64,000 nt of DNA, from assembly GCA_020466095.1 (NCBI GenBank), contig CM035807.1:115299624-115363623 (forward strand), read 5' to 3'. The position numbers were made by a program, and so were the translations under genes. The notes under the pieces were generated by a model. That model did no database searches and was not told where the DNA came from. It worked only from the letters and a program-made list of their open reading frames with translations. Position 1 is the stretch's first letter, and each line of letters begins with the position of its first letter. The DNA is from Chlorops oryzae (lineage: Eukaryota; Arthropoda; Insecta; Diptera; Chloropidae). This document shows positions 46,674 to 59,130 of this stretch, one piece after another.

Positions 46674-47456
46674 TTATTCGGTCTTAAAATAATTTTTTGA
46701 GGCTTTCAAGAGTAATTTTGAAACAAACAAAAAATCTCAAGCCGATGAAAGTCATGCCATTCCATGCGTACATTGATTTTTGCGCATAAGAACAAAGAAA
46801 AGAAAAGCACTAACATAAGAAAGTCAACTATAAAGCATCAAATATTTAATTGCACACATTCAAATATAAGCGAACGCGCAAAGTAGAAGAAGCTTCTTTG
46901 CAAAAACAAAATGCAAACAATGCACGCTCTCTCTACTTTCATTCAAATGCAAAACAATTAAATCGCTCGATGTCTTTGCAAGCATTGTTCTCTTCACTAG
47001 ATCATGCCATTGCATAGCAACCTTATTTGCGCAGGGCTCTGGTGTATACTAAAATGTTTAGGAACTAATACTAATACAAAACCAAAAAAAAAAAAAACAA
47101 ATCGGTTTGACCACAGCAGAAATGAAAAACATGAGAGAAAAATGCTCTCAAATTGTCTCTCTCCTGACAAGCGTTCATGGCGAGAGTAGGTGAATTTAGT
47201 AAAGCCATGCTGCCTTTTGCATGACTTGCATGAATTGCCGAGTAAGTATGTATGTCATGCGCAAACCGATAGTTTTTTTTAAACATATTTTATTCATTGA
47301 TAGACCAAAAAAAAAACATGACTAACCTTAAAAATTGTTAACGATGCGTTCAGAAACATACGACTTCTATAGAGTACAATGCACTTGCCGGCATATATAT
47401 ATATGTAGTCACTTGCCTAGCACACTTAATACACTGCGAATTCCGCGATCCACGAC

Positions 47457-47530
47457 CCGAGTTAACCGAAAACTGACGACCGAAAACTGACGACCGAAAA
47501 CTGACGACCGAAAACAGACGACCGAACCGA
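47457..47530. repeat. 14-bp tandem repeat CCGAAAACTGACGA
   Basis: Four units ('ccgaaaactgacga', the last with 'cagacga') lie in tandem, followed by a partial unit. Confidence 0.93.
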
Positions 47531-47744
47531 CTCGCGCACAGAAACAGACTGAAGCCTCAAGCCTTACTTGAACGCAGGCAAACGGCAACGAAGGGCTCAG
47601 TAATCAGTGATGCTAATACATAATATGTATTACATATCGATAATTTCGTATCAAAGCTGGTACATGGCACAGAATGGCACGTTGGAACGATGTTTTGTAT
47701 TTTTGTACTTTTTTATACCTTCTCAAATATTATTTTTATACTCG

Positions 47745-48660
47745 ACATACTCTGTCTCGAGGGTATATTGCGTTTGTTGGGTTGTGTGTAACACCCAGAA
47801 CCAGTGGAGATAGACTATACAAAATGTATATAGAAATGATCAGCGTCACCAGGAGATTCGATTTAGCCATGTCCGTCTATCTGTCTGTCTGTCTGTCCGT
47901 CTGTCTGTCGGTCTGTCTGTCTGTCTGTATACAGTTTTCTTATCGAAGGAGTTGAGCTATCTTAACGAAATTTGGTACGCGTGCTCACGGGGACATGAGT
48001 AAGAACAAGTTCGAGAATGGACCCGATCGGACCATTTTTAGGGGTACCTCCAGTACTAGGGTCTGTTATGAAAATCACAAAAACTGCTCTAAAATCGGAG
48101 TTTTTCACAATATTTTGATGAAATTTCGTATTTGAACATGTTTAAAGGCAGGTAATATGATTTCAAAAAATTGGAAAAGTGGGCGTGGCGGAAAGGCATT
48201 TTTTGAAAATTTTCTCCTACACCCGAAATTAAAATGGGAACGAACTTTGGCACTTATGCTGCCTTTGTAGCCAAAAATTTTCTTGATCGGTCCATTATTA
48301 TGGGTACCTCCAGTGCTGGGGTCTGTCACAAAAATCCCAACATTGCCCCAAAATGGGATTTTTTCGAAATATTTCAATGAAACTTAGAATTTAAGCGTAT
48401 ATTTAAGCCTACGATTAGAATTTCAAAAAAAATTGAAAAAGTGGGCGTGGCAAAGGGGCAGTTTTCATGAAGAAATTTAACAAAATTCGGTAAATGGGGC
48501 CCCTAATGGCCTTAAAAACCTCTTGAATATTCTTACTTAGTGGTCCTGTTTCTTGGGAGTGGTTTCAAAAATTATTTAAACATGTGTGTCTGTGTCGGGT
48601 AATGTATTGTCAGGCTCGCCTGACTATAACACCCTTTCTTGTTGAAAAATAAAAATTCCG
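47745..48660 (+). mobile_element. mini-me/DINE-type element, second copy
   Basis: 'gatcagcgtcaccaggagat' and 'catgtccgtctatctgtctg' followed by GTCT repeats (about 47868-47930) match the mini-me core. After that, 'acctccagtactagggtctg' and 'acctccagtgctggggtctg' mark two tandem copies of a block, each ending in 'gtgggcgtgg'. It ends near the palindrome GTCAGGCTCGCCTGAC (about 48611). It overlaps the right arm of the inverted repeat. Confidence 0.72.
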
Positions 48661-49056
48661 TTTTTTGCTTATAACTTTCACATTTGTCATCCGATCGTTG
48701 AGTTCTGTGCTTTAATTGTTCGTTACGACTCTAGCAAAAATGGATATGCCCAATATTGGAATAATTTGCACTGATTGCTAAAATATGGCTCGATAATTGA
48801 GTGAAATAGCGAAAAATATGAGCGAAAAATGGCCCTTCTGACCTCATGGGAGCCACAATTTTAGTCGTAGGGCGGCGTTTAGGCACTTAAAATTTGCGTA
48901 CGGTCTCCACCTTTCCGAATTAGGTCTATCTGCTTGGCTATTTCATACGGTAATTGCCTGAAATATGGGGCAAAGTAGAGAAAATTGACTTTTTTCACAT
49001 TTTGGGACGCTTCTTAAATCCATCAAATCATTGACCTTTTTCGAATGAGGGAGCCC
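48425..49056 (+). repeat. Right arm of the 3.5-kb inverted repeat
   Basis: This is the reverse complement of 45575-46215. It ends 'gaatgagggagccc' followed by TTAA at 49057-49060. Confidence 0.9.
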
Positions 49057-49060
49057 TTAA

Positions 49061-49758
49061 CTTACATAAAATACCCAATAGAAAAATTTGGTATGAAAAA
49101 AAAATGTTTTTTTTTGCATACAAAAAATCGAAAACACGTTAATGATGTTTTAAATGACTTAAGACACATTCTGACATCAGCCTCTAGTCACTTAGAGCGA
49201 CCTCTTTCAATGGAAATAGCCACTGAAATGTGTCTTTTTATGACAGGAATTCGTTAAAACATTTTATTTTTCTAAGAAGAAAGGTGCAAATTTGTTCAAA
49301 AATAACTGCGAGGAATTCTTTTTGGAATGTTAGGCGCGAGGGTAATTTTTCATTCTTAATTATACGGCATTAGGAGCCTAGAGAATTGCATTAAAGAAAT
49401 TTAGAGAAAGTAATTAAAACGGAAATTTCTGAGCCGTTAATTGCGCTTGTTTATCGTTATCGAAGCTCCTTAAGGTTGACTCGTATACAAAAAAGGGGCA
49501 CATATTAATTGTGTTTGTTCAAAAGATGAAATCTTCAACTTCAAGTTCTAATGCCGGCGGGTTGACTAATAAAAATCGTAAAAGGATAAAACGTACTGCA
49601 ATATATTTTGATATTTGTTCTACCGAAGCTATTTCGAATAACACTTTCAGTTAAACCTATGTACGTATAAAATTAATTGTATAGTCAAAGTATTCACTTG
49701 GAAGACATTTCGAATGAGATTTTTAAGAACATTTGTAGGAACTTGAAAGCCTTATGAA
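49061..49758. other. Intronic non-coding DNA
   Basis: Nothing recognisable was found. Confidence 0.4.
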
Positions 49759-51106
49759 ATGGTCTGGCGGGTTGCGGCATCATGAAAGGAATTTTTACAT
49801 TTTGTTGATTTTTCGACAGGTGCCATCTAAAAACACATTTTGAACGGTCCTTGAAACATCCTTAAAAAACCCTTTTTTAGAAAGCCTTTTTTCAAAATTT
49901 TATATCTCAAAAACTAATTAAGATAAGAATATGAAACAAACGTAAGCCGATTGCAAATATAACAAGAAATCAAAAAATTTTTTTTTTAATTTTTACACTG
50001 AGAAAAATTTTTCCAAAAAACTAAAAAGAAAATTTTAACAATTTTTTTCAGTGTATTCCCAGTTTGACGCCGCTCTACAAATATTTTTTTAAAATACCTC
50101 TAAGTATTTGCTTTCATAAAAAAAACATTTTCATTCAAATTAAATCGCGCAACAGTGAGATATTCAAAAAATTACAAGTGCACATAGATGCTCTAGTACT
50201 AATATCCAATACAAATGTACGAAAATGATACAAAACACATTACTCATACGGCATGTTTTAAAAAATTTAATATCTCCAGAAATAATGAAGATAAAAAGAT
50301 GAAACAAACGGTGACTTATTGTTATTAAAAGAAGGTGTTCTTTTAAAACATTCAAAAGGTTTTACAAAAACTGAAATACACTGAAAAAAATAGTTAAATA
50401 TTTGTTTTCTTTTTTTTGCAAAAATTTTTCTCATTGTAAAATTAAAAAATATTTTTTCTATATTCCTTGTCTTATTAACAATAAGTCACCGTTTGATTCA
50501 TCGTTTTATCACAATTATTTCTGGAGATATTAAATCTTTAAAAACATGCCGTATGAGTAATGTGTTTTGTATCATTTTCGTACATTTGTACTGGATATTA
50601 GTACCAGAGCATCTATGTGCGTTTGTAATTTTTTGAATATCTCACTGTTGCGTCATTTAATTTGAATGAAACTTTTTTCTAAATGAAAGAAAATACTTAG
50701 AGGTATTTAAAAAAAAATTTGTATAGCGGCGTCAAACTAGGAATACACTGAAAAAAATTGTTAAAATTTTCTTTTTAGTTTTGTGGAAAAATTTTTCTCT
50801 GTGTAAAATTAAAAATTTTTTTTTTGGACTACCTGTTATATTTGCAATCGGCCATCATTTGTTTCATCTTCTTATCTTAATTCGTTTTTGAGATATAAAA
50901 TTTTGAAAAAAGGCTTATTAAAAAAGGACCCAGTATAAGCCGGGAAAAAACACGCTAAAAGAAGAAGAAGCTTATTAAAAAAGGATTTTGAAGGATATTT
51001 CAAGGACCGTTCAAAAAAAAAAAATCTAAAAGTTCTATCGAAAAATCAACAAAATTAAAAAATTCCTTTCATAATGCTGCATGCCTTTGCTTAACCCGCC
51101 AGACCC
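49759..51106. mobile_element. Foldback-type palindromic element, about 1.35 kb (copy 2)
   Basis: It starts GGTCTGGCGGGTTGCGGCAT and ends with AACCCGCCAGACC. The two halves are inverted copies of each other with the turn near 50430, e.g. 'tatccaatacaaatgtacga' against 'tcgtacatttgtactggata'. Inside each half are short CACTGAGAAAA..TTTCAGTG units. It lies in the presumed intron of the gene at 42592. Confidence 0.88.
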
Positions 51107-53360
51107 TTTCAATAAAACTACAATTCAACGATTCCATTTTCATGTGTCAATTCAATACATTTTCAAGAATCGCTTATGGCTCATTGCTCATTATTGAATG
51201 TGAAAGCTTTGAACAAAAAAAAGCACACTCCGCCATCAAATGCAGTTGTAAATAAAATCAAGCTGCCCGAAATACCATCAGGATCGATAAAGATTTCTTG
51301 CAACAACAATGCATCCCGTAAATTTACCCATATTGCCGTATAGTATGTGTATGAAATTATAAATTCCTAATATGATATGATTGCGTTAGCTTGTGTATAG
51401 GAATTTCAGTTGAATTGATTAATGCACTTATCTTGAAATTGAGAGATAATAGCTAAGTCTACATTATTCAATCATTTGAAGTGAAGTAATATATTTAAGA
51501 AATGTAGCAATTTATTGAAGAGAATCCTAGCTTAATCCTTTATAGCATTCAATTGAGTTCGTATTTTGAAATTATTCTTGATTTTCTAACAACACACAAC
51601 AGAGCTTCACATCAGGTTTGCTTAATTTTTAGCTTTCGATTAAATTAAATAATAAATAAACAAGACGATTTTACGCTTGATTAGATGTGACAATGTTCGA
51701 AAATTCAAATTGAGAATCGACTGTGAGTCCACAAAGAAAATGCACATAAATCAGTCAGGAGAGAATAAATGAAATTCAAGAAATCGTTTTCAAAGCACGG
51801 CAAAAGACGTCGAATGGATGGGGAAATAACTTTGCTGAAAATTTGCTGAGCCCACCCAATTACCTCGTTTTCTTTCAATCAAGATACGAAAAACAATATT
51901 CATGTATTTAGGTCCAGAGATAAGTCAAAAGTATTGAAGCATTGTGTAAAAGTAAATGCAAATTTTTCGGCTCAAGGATATAAGGTAACCGATTTTCTTT
52001 TTTACTTCTTATTTTCTTCTTTTGAAGAAATCTTCTTTTCAAATTCAATTTACACATAAACAAGAAGAAAAATCAGATAGAGAGAAAAACAATATTTCTC
52101 TTGAAGAACGAGAAGAATCTATTCAAAATAGCAAAGTTTTTAAACAAACAGCAAGGCACACACACACACACGAATAAGTAGTAAGACCCACAATAGACTT
52201 TATAACATTTATAGGCAAAAAAGATACAAAAATTTCCAAGTTCGACGAAAGGAACGAACGAACGAATACGAATAAATAACCAAATAGACCGAAAAGCCAG
52301 GGCCAAAACAGTGCGCCTAGAGACACACAACTACAATTTCAATAAGTGAGCTCGAACTTTTGCTTCATGCTTTCAACGTCACTCACGCCGTGGCTCTTCG
52401 TCTGTTCCGCCAGAAAGGTTCATATATTATCTTCAAGTTAAGAATAATGCCTAAAAAGAGCAAAAATTGGGGGTTTTCCTTGAAATATTTGAAATTGTAA
52501 ACACATGTTTATCTGATTTTTTTTTGCCTATGTTTAGTTGTTGCCTTTCCTGTGTCCCTCTCCCTCTCTTCTGCTCACAGGAATGTTGAATAAGTGCAAG
52601 TGCCTTTTCAAAATTATATTTCCAATACGAACTCCCCTATAAAAATTGATCGGAACAGAGCGAAAGTCACGACCAATTGAGACTTTAGTTCTTAGCATTG
52701 AGCTTAGAAAAATCCTAAGAAAATATAAGTATATCCTCTATCCTTTCTGTGAAAGAAACTCCTTTGAACTAATTCAAAAACCCAAAAAAGTTTTCTAGTT
52801 AAACTTAAAAAACCTCTCTCAACGTGAAGTCATGGTGTGAATGAACACTTTGTGGCCGACGGGGCGTATGAGTAATGTTTCGAATTAAGATTGCGTAAAT
52901 TACACATACGACCGTGTGTGCTTAAATTATACGCATCGATAACTCACATCGTTTCGAGCGGTTACACAAAGTTGGCATGTGGAGACGAGTGCTGGTAATG
53001 ATAAGTATTAATTAGGATTAATATTCATTTACAGTTGACTTCATGTAACATCATAATATTCACTGTAAAATTTTAAACTAAAATTTATTGCGTGATTTAC
53101 ACGATGGAATGTTAAATAGTGGGGGGGTTCATTAAGGAGAATTCAGTTGAGAAGGCGTTGAGAGAACGTATCGAAGGATTTAGGGATATTAAAACACCAT
53201 AACGTAACTGATGGGAGTTCAAATTAAGACGGTCTATTGTCTTATTTGAAGGCTTAATTTTTGTAAAAAAATATAAGGGGTCCTTTAAGACTTAAAAAGC
53301 TTCAATCGTTTAAATGTAAGACTTTTCGTTAAGCCTTTTATGGTTGCATGAAAACATTAG
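51107..53360. other. Unique intronic non-coding DNA
   Basis: Contains a short (CA)n run near 52157 and a G run near 53123. No exon with protein-like features was found on either strand. Confidence 0.4.
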
Positions 53361-53364
53361 TTAA

Positions 53365-54098
53365 GGGGGTCTTCTCATTGAGCAACTTTTTTTTCGACTT
53401 TTTTTTTTTTTGCATTTATTTATAGCTTGGGTAGTTGTGAATATGCCCCTAAAAGGATTTTTTGAAATTCGAAATAGTTTAGAGGATATAGCCTTCTTTG
53501 TCGAGCAAGATCTGCGCTAAAACGAGTAACTTTTGCGTTGCTTCAAACTTTAAACGCGTTTATCTCGAAACCAAGTTTTTCGAACTGGCGGCCATGATAT
53601 CTCCAGTTCAACTGAACCGATTTTGATGAAACAAAGTGGAATCGACGCAGAATTGTCACCATTCTCGGGTGAACCTCGACCATAATTTTAAAAAATTTTT
53701 TACTATTTTTTTACACTAAACTACAAAAAAAAAAGCCCGAAATTGAAATTTTTTTTTTGAATGGCCGCCATTTTGTCAAAAAAAATCACAAAATTAAGCT
53801 TGAGGTTCACCCGAGAATAACATCTATACTGATTATAACCCCGTTTTTTTTTCCATTTTGGACGCTCCGGAGACCCGGAATCGTGGCCGCCGTGACGGCA
53901 CCTTTTTTTTCACCACCAACTTTGAAGTCTCATTACTTTTTGAACAGCCCACGTATCGAGGCAAAAAAATTTTTTTTATTTACTTTGAACCTTTTGTAAT
54001 ACAATAAATAAAAAAAGTTTTCAATTATTCTTTGCGTTTTCAAAAAAGAATTTTTTTAAAAAGGGTCCAAAAAACGGGTTTTCAATGAGAAGACCCCC
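53365..54098 (+). mobile_element. TTAA-flanked (piggyBac-like) non-autonomous element B
   Basis: Ends GGGGGTCTTCTCATTGA and, read inward, GGGGGTCTTCTCATTGA, directly flanked by TTAA at 53361-53364 and 54099-54102. It is 734 bp with no transposase. It is the inverted partner of 55953-56690. Confidence 0.85.
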
Positions 54099-54419
54099 TT
54101 AATTGTTCCAAGATGATTGTTTTATACAAGAAAATTACTTGAGGTGTTCACTTCAGATTAAAATTTTCGGGAACAAAAAATTACAATTCCAAAATTTGGC
54201 AGCTTTCGTTGGTGACCAGTACACCGAGATAAATAACAACAGTTAAATCAACGACTTAAAACAGTTAAAGTAAGAGTGTTCAAATGAACTGTATTCCGCG
54301 TTAAATGCACTGAAAAAGGCAGTCAAATGAACAGTTGAAAAACCGTTACTTTTTATGTTCAAATTCGCTTTCGTTCACTTAGACGTATAAGTTCGCATTC
54401 TGATCAACCGTCTCCGGAG

Positions 54420-54492
54420 GTTTCGATAGCTCAGTGCTTTAAACTGTGACTCGACAGTCGTGAGCTTCGGGGTTCTATCCCTGCTGGCGGCG
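54420..54492 (+). other. tRNA-like Pol III module 1, copy b
   Basis: TAGCTCAGTGC at 54427 is close to box A and GGTTCTATCCC is close to box B. It corresponds, inverted, to 30000-30082. The acceptor ends do not pair. Confidence 0.62.
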
Positions 54493-54730
54493 GGAATTTT
54501 TCTGGATTATTTTTTTTAAATTACAGTTTTTTTTTTTTTTTGTTCAGAGTGTAGTTTTAGAAGACAAAAATTTTCTCCTAAATTTTTAAGATTTTAATTT
54601 ATTTAATTTTTTTTTTAATGGTTCATTTTCAAGCAAAAAATTTTGGGAGTGAAACAATTCCTTAAGCACGTTCCCCAAAACTTGAGCAACCATAAACTCA
54701 AGTGAGCATTTTGACCAACAAATTAAATCC

Positions 54731-54804
54731 GTTCGTTTAGCGTAATGGGTTAAGACGTTCGCCCAGCGAAGTGGAGGTCAGCGGTTCAAGGCTCGGCCGA
54801 GGCG
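54731..54804 (+). other. tRNA-like Pol III module 2
   Basis: TAGCGTAATGG at 54738 fits box A exactly, and GGTTCAAGGCT at about 54783 resembles box B. It is followed by an A-rich tail, as in tRNA-derived SINEs. The acceptor ends do not pair. Confidence 0.6.
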
Positions 54805-55108
54805 AGAAAATTTAAAGAGATGAAAGAGAAAAAGATTTAAATAGAAAAAAATAAATAAAGAAAAAATATTAATAAAAGATGATAAAAAAAAAGTCAAAGC
54901 AAAAAATAAAATATTTTTTCTCGGTCGCTGGTGACAGTTGATTTAACCGCGAGACAATAATATCATCCATCAGGTAGTTATATCCCTATTGACTGTGTTT
55001 GTACTGTTGAATTGACCGCTACTACACATAAGCTAACAATTAACGGTGAACTCGGTTATTTTAACCTGCTTTTTTCAGTTAATATAACTACCTTTTTCTC
55101 TCGGTGTA

Positions 55109-55948
55109 GTACCTAATTTCAATGATGATGTACCTTCTTTTGAGCATCAAACATAAAGAGTAAATTTCATCCGTGTCAATTTGAAAAACGAAATTTCATT
55201 TCCCATAAAAATCCCTGTTGGATTTATCGTGTTCAAATTTCTTTAAAAAGAATCATTTGCCGCACCTGTATAAGTCTTGTGTCATCTGCGGTAATGTCGT
55301 TAGGACTTAATTTCCGTTGCTTAAATGCCAGCTATTTCGATGAATTTGTGTAGGATTCTTTTTATGAGTTCAAAATGTTCATTTCGAAAATAACATGATT
55401 ACTGTAAAAAAAAAGAGCTATGGCATAAAATTTTATTTTCCCACGCGCATTTTCATTCATGGCAATATCTTCGTGGGAGAACGTACACGATGGCAGTTAA
55501 TACCTTTTGTGAGCTTTCTTAAAAAAGAACATTATGTCAATGGAAAATTTTCTAAAGCCGTAGAGCTTAAACGTCATCGCTCGTTCTTTTTATTTTCGGC
55601 TCAGGTTTTAATTGGTAGGCGTTGCCATCATTCAAATGTTTGTAAGCAGTTGTAGAAGGAGAGGGCGATTGGGAAAAACTGCCTTGTCACATTTCCGGTG
55701 AGTGTGGGCGAAGGAAACATTTTGAGCGGAAGCTTATAGGTAACAGGAAGAAACCAGAATGAACCAGCATATTTATTAATAGACGGTCTCGCGTAAATGA
55801 ACACTTCTTGGCGTTTATGAAGAAATGAAATCTTAGGTGTGGCAATTGTTTGTCGAAAAAGGATTTCTTGGACATTTTCAATTCATTCAATATTCAAAAT
55901 ATCATGTTAACTTATTCTTGGGAGAGGGCATAAATGTAGGAACATTGC
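55109..55948. other. Intronic non-coding DNA
   Basis: Unique sequence without recognised exons or repeats. Confidence 0.4.
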
Positions 55949-55952
55949 TTAA

Positions 55953-56690
55953 GGGGGTCTTTTAATTGAAAACCCGTTTTTTGGACCCTTTTTAAAAAAA
56001 TTCTTATTTGAAAACGCAAAGAATAATTGAAAACTTTTTTTATTTATTGTATTACAAAAGGTTCAAAGTAAATAAAAAAATTTTTTTTGCCTCGATACGT
56101 GGGCTGTGCAAAAAGTAATGAGACTTCAAAGTTGGTGGTGAAAAAAAAGGTGCCGTCACGGCGGCCACGATTCCGGGTCTCCGGAGCGTCCGAAATGGCA
56201 AAAAAAAAAACGGGGTTATAATCAGTATAGATGTAATTCTCGGGTGAACCTCAAGCTTAATTTTGTGATTTTTTTTGACAAAATGGCGGCCATTCAAAAA
56301 AAAAAATTTCCATTTCGGGCTTTTTTTTTTGTAGTTTAGTGTAAAAAAAAAATAGTAAAAAATTTTTTAAAATTATGGTCGAGGTTCACCCGAGAACGGT
56401 GACAATTCTGCGTCGATTCCACTTTGTTTCATGAAAATCGGTTCAGTTGAACTGGAGATATCATGGCCGCCAGTTCGAAAAACGTGGTTTCGAGATAAAC
56501 GCGTTTAAAGTTTGAAGCAACGCAAAAATTACTCGTTTTAGCGCAGATCTTGCTCGACAAAGAAGGCTATATCCTCTAAACTATTTCGAATTTCAAAAAA
56601 TCCTTTTAGGGGGATATTCACAACTACCCAAGCTATAAATAAATGCAAAAAAAAAAGTCGAAAAAAAAGTTGCTCAATGAGAAGACCCCT
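55953..56690 (-). mobile_element. TTAA-flanked (piggyBac-like) non-autonomous element C
   Basis: This is the reverse complement of 53365-54098, with nearly full-length similarity. TTAA lies at 55949-55952 and 56691-56694. One terminal base has changed (GACCCCT). Confidence 0.85.
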
Positions 56691-56694
56691 TTAA

Positions 56695-57735
56695 ATGTAT
56701 TTCATTTCGAGGAAAGGGAAAAAGGCTCTCTATTGCTTTGAAATGAGTTGGCTTCCCAGAAAGTGATACACTTTCAAAAGGTGCAATTAAATTGAAGAAA
56801 AATTTCGTGAACAGCTTTAGATGATTATTTGAATAGTTCAAATAAGCTGCCAAATAGAAAACCCAGTGGTCTTGCGTGAGGTCTTAAAGGACACTTTCTG
56901 GTCATAGCACTGAGAGTAGCAATAGGGGGCAATGTTAAGGCAGGCTTACAAGAGACCAAATAAGGCTGATTAGGTATTTTGTAAGCTTTAATGAAAGGAT
57001 TTAATCATAAAAAAAATGAGCAAAAGGACAATTCAATCGATTTACCACAACCAGTAGCCAGTAGTCTAATGTCTTACCTTAAAGAGAAATTTTCATCATA
57101 TTTAAGCAGAAGTAATTGAAGCCAGTTCTGAACTGGATTTTATTTTTGAGAGATTTCTTGAATGAAACCACGATTCTCTCACTGATATAAGATTAGTACA
57201 CCAATGGAGCTTTCCAGCGAACACGTCTTGGTTTCAGACCTTCTCCAGTTATTTCCAGAGTTTTATTAGCACAGGTAAAACAGGATGGAATGAAAATTCC
57301 CATCGAAATCCTCTTCAAACTAGATTCTATGGAGAATCGTTCATAATAAAATGTCACAAAAAACAAGAGAGAATTTTACTCGACGTCTTCATAATAATTT
57401 CGGTATAATTTCATGAGAAAAAATACTTCTAAATTGACTGCGGCAGTAAAAAGGAACATAATCCAACTCAAAGGACATCACTTCCACTTAAGCAATGACA
57501 ATTGATTGCCTTAATATTAAATGTCCGTCTGTCAGAGCCATTTTATAATCGAAAGTCCAATTTATTCGAAGAATTTCATTTCATTTCTCTTAGCTTTAAA
57601 CTTTTTGCCTGTGGTGTTGCAATTTTTTCCTTGATTGTCCATTTTTCTCTTTCAACTCATTTTCTTTCTGCACATTTGGGTTCGTTAAATTTAGTGCCGT
57701 TTTTTGCAGCATTTGATCGAAATTTATTAATGTTT
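56695..57735. other. Intronic non-coding DNA
   Basis: Nothing recognisable was found. Confidence 0.4.
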
Positions 57736-57739
57736 AATT

Positions 57740-58000
57740 ACACTGTGCGACATTTTAGAGGTCATTTTTTGTAAACAAAAATTTGACGACTGTTTTTGAA
57801 AGTGCTCGGTGAGTTTAACAACGCCTCATGCTCAGTTTTGTTAAGTCGCCTCTACTTTTTTTAAAATTAGTGGGGCCGAGAATTAAATTGCTCACTTACT
57901 TATGGCTATATCTCGTAATCCGTTCAATATTTTAATTTCATATCTATCACAATTTATAGCTCTGAACTCATTTTAAATAGTTTTAGTACAAACTGGTTCC
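57740..58000 (-). repeat. Fragment of the pogo-like element interior
   Basis: Reverse complement of about 4000-4290: 'gcgacattttagaggtcatt', 'gtttttgaaagtgctcggtg' and 'tatggctatatctcgtaatc' appear in matching order. Confidence 0.85.
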
Positions 58001-58871
58001 ATTAGATCACATATTTAGCATAAACTTTTGTTTTGGAACTTTTTTTTAAAGCCATAAAACTCAAAAAATGGGCGTTTCGAATTTCCTCCCATGACACAGT
58101 GGGATCGCATAATACATTTGAGTGTAAAAACTATGCGGAATGTTCGCAGAAAGATGAAAATTGGCACATTCTGAAGTTTTCATAAAAATTTCATTTCGTT
58201 AGAGCACACATTTTGTATGAACTTTTGTTTTGAAATGAATTTTTCATATGAAAAATTTTTACCCTAAAAGTATACTTTAAATTTCTTTCTTATTGATTGT
58301 CTGAACTTCATTGAAAAATGTTAACATATTTTACTTCACTACAGCCAAATTTGCTTAGAAATTTTTTGTGGGCCAAGTGGTTTTTGAAAGTTAATATTAT
58401 GAAAAAATTAACAGTATAAACGATTTCCAAAACATAGTGTTTTTAAGGCGTGGCATCGCGCTCTGAAAACGCCAAAAATAAGATTTTTTTTGTGTGGGGA
58501 TTTTCGTTTTTCCTTAATAGTTTCTATAATATTGGTCCTTTTTGCTTGGGCTAAGTGGATTTTGAAGGGTAATTTTAAGGTATTGGGTACTATTTATAAA
58601 ATCGGGTTTGTTTTAGGGTGTGTCAAACGATTTCCGAAATGAGCCTTTCCGAATTTCTAATGAATTTATGCTATACAGACCAAAATTCTTTTTGATATAT
58701 TTAATATTTATATATATATTTTTTAGAGACTCATCAATCACATGAAAAAAATCAAAATAACCCCCGTTAATTAATTACTTTGTATGAAAATGAAACATAA
58801 ATAAAATAAATTTTCGCGAAAAAGCTACATAAATAGCTTAGGGTCTCCCAAAAAAATCGTCATTTTGAGTC
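58001..58871. other. Non-coding DNA
   Basis: A+T-rich, with loosely repeated words such as 'aacttttgttttggaa'. No gene or element with ends was found. Confidence 0.4.
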
Positions 58872-58879
58872 TATATAAT

Positions 58880-59122
58880 CGGGCTCGGATTTTAATGACT
58901 TTTAAAAATTTAAAGCATACTTTATGGGCCAAAAATTTTTTCGTACCACCATTTTGCGAATAAGTTAAGCGAAGTTGAACTTCAAATCGCTTTTTTAATT
59001 TCAAAAAAATTCATATTGAAGTCAAAAATTGATTTGAATCCTAATTTTAGGTGAGTTGAACAAAATTTTTGCTCCATAAAGTATGCTTTAAAATTATAAA
59101 AGTCAACAAAATCCGAGCCCTA
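58880..59122. mobile_element. Palindromic hAT-like MITE, copy E
   Basis: Same family as 20584, 35389 and 35827. It is flanked by perfect 8-bp duplications TATATAAT (58872-58879 and 59123-59130). Confidence 0.9.
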
Positions 59123-59130
59123 TATATAAT

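Larger units (their letters stand above)
54222..55106. mobile_element. TA-flanked element with two tRNA-like modules
   Basis: Ends CACCGAGATAAATAACA and, read inward, CACCGAGAGAAAAAGG, with TA on both sides. It is the inverted relative of 29497-30273 but about 108 bp longer, because it keeps a second tRNA-like module (54731-54804) where the other copy has a TA-rich stretch. Confidence 0.82.

Noticed and set aside
45575..49056. A single 3.5-kb foldback transposon
   Set aside because: Only the right end has a TTAA-like edge and no target duplication was found. Two opposite copies of one mini-me-related element fit as well.
53757..53999. Open frame of 80 codons repeated on the other strand at 56052-56297
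   Set aside because: It is part of the inverted pair of TTAA-flanked elements and looks like chance coding, with no transposase motif.
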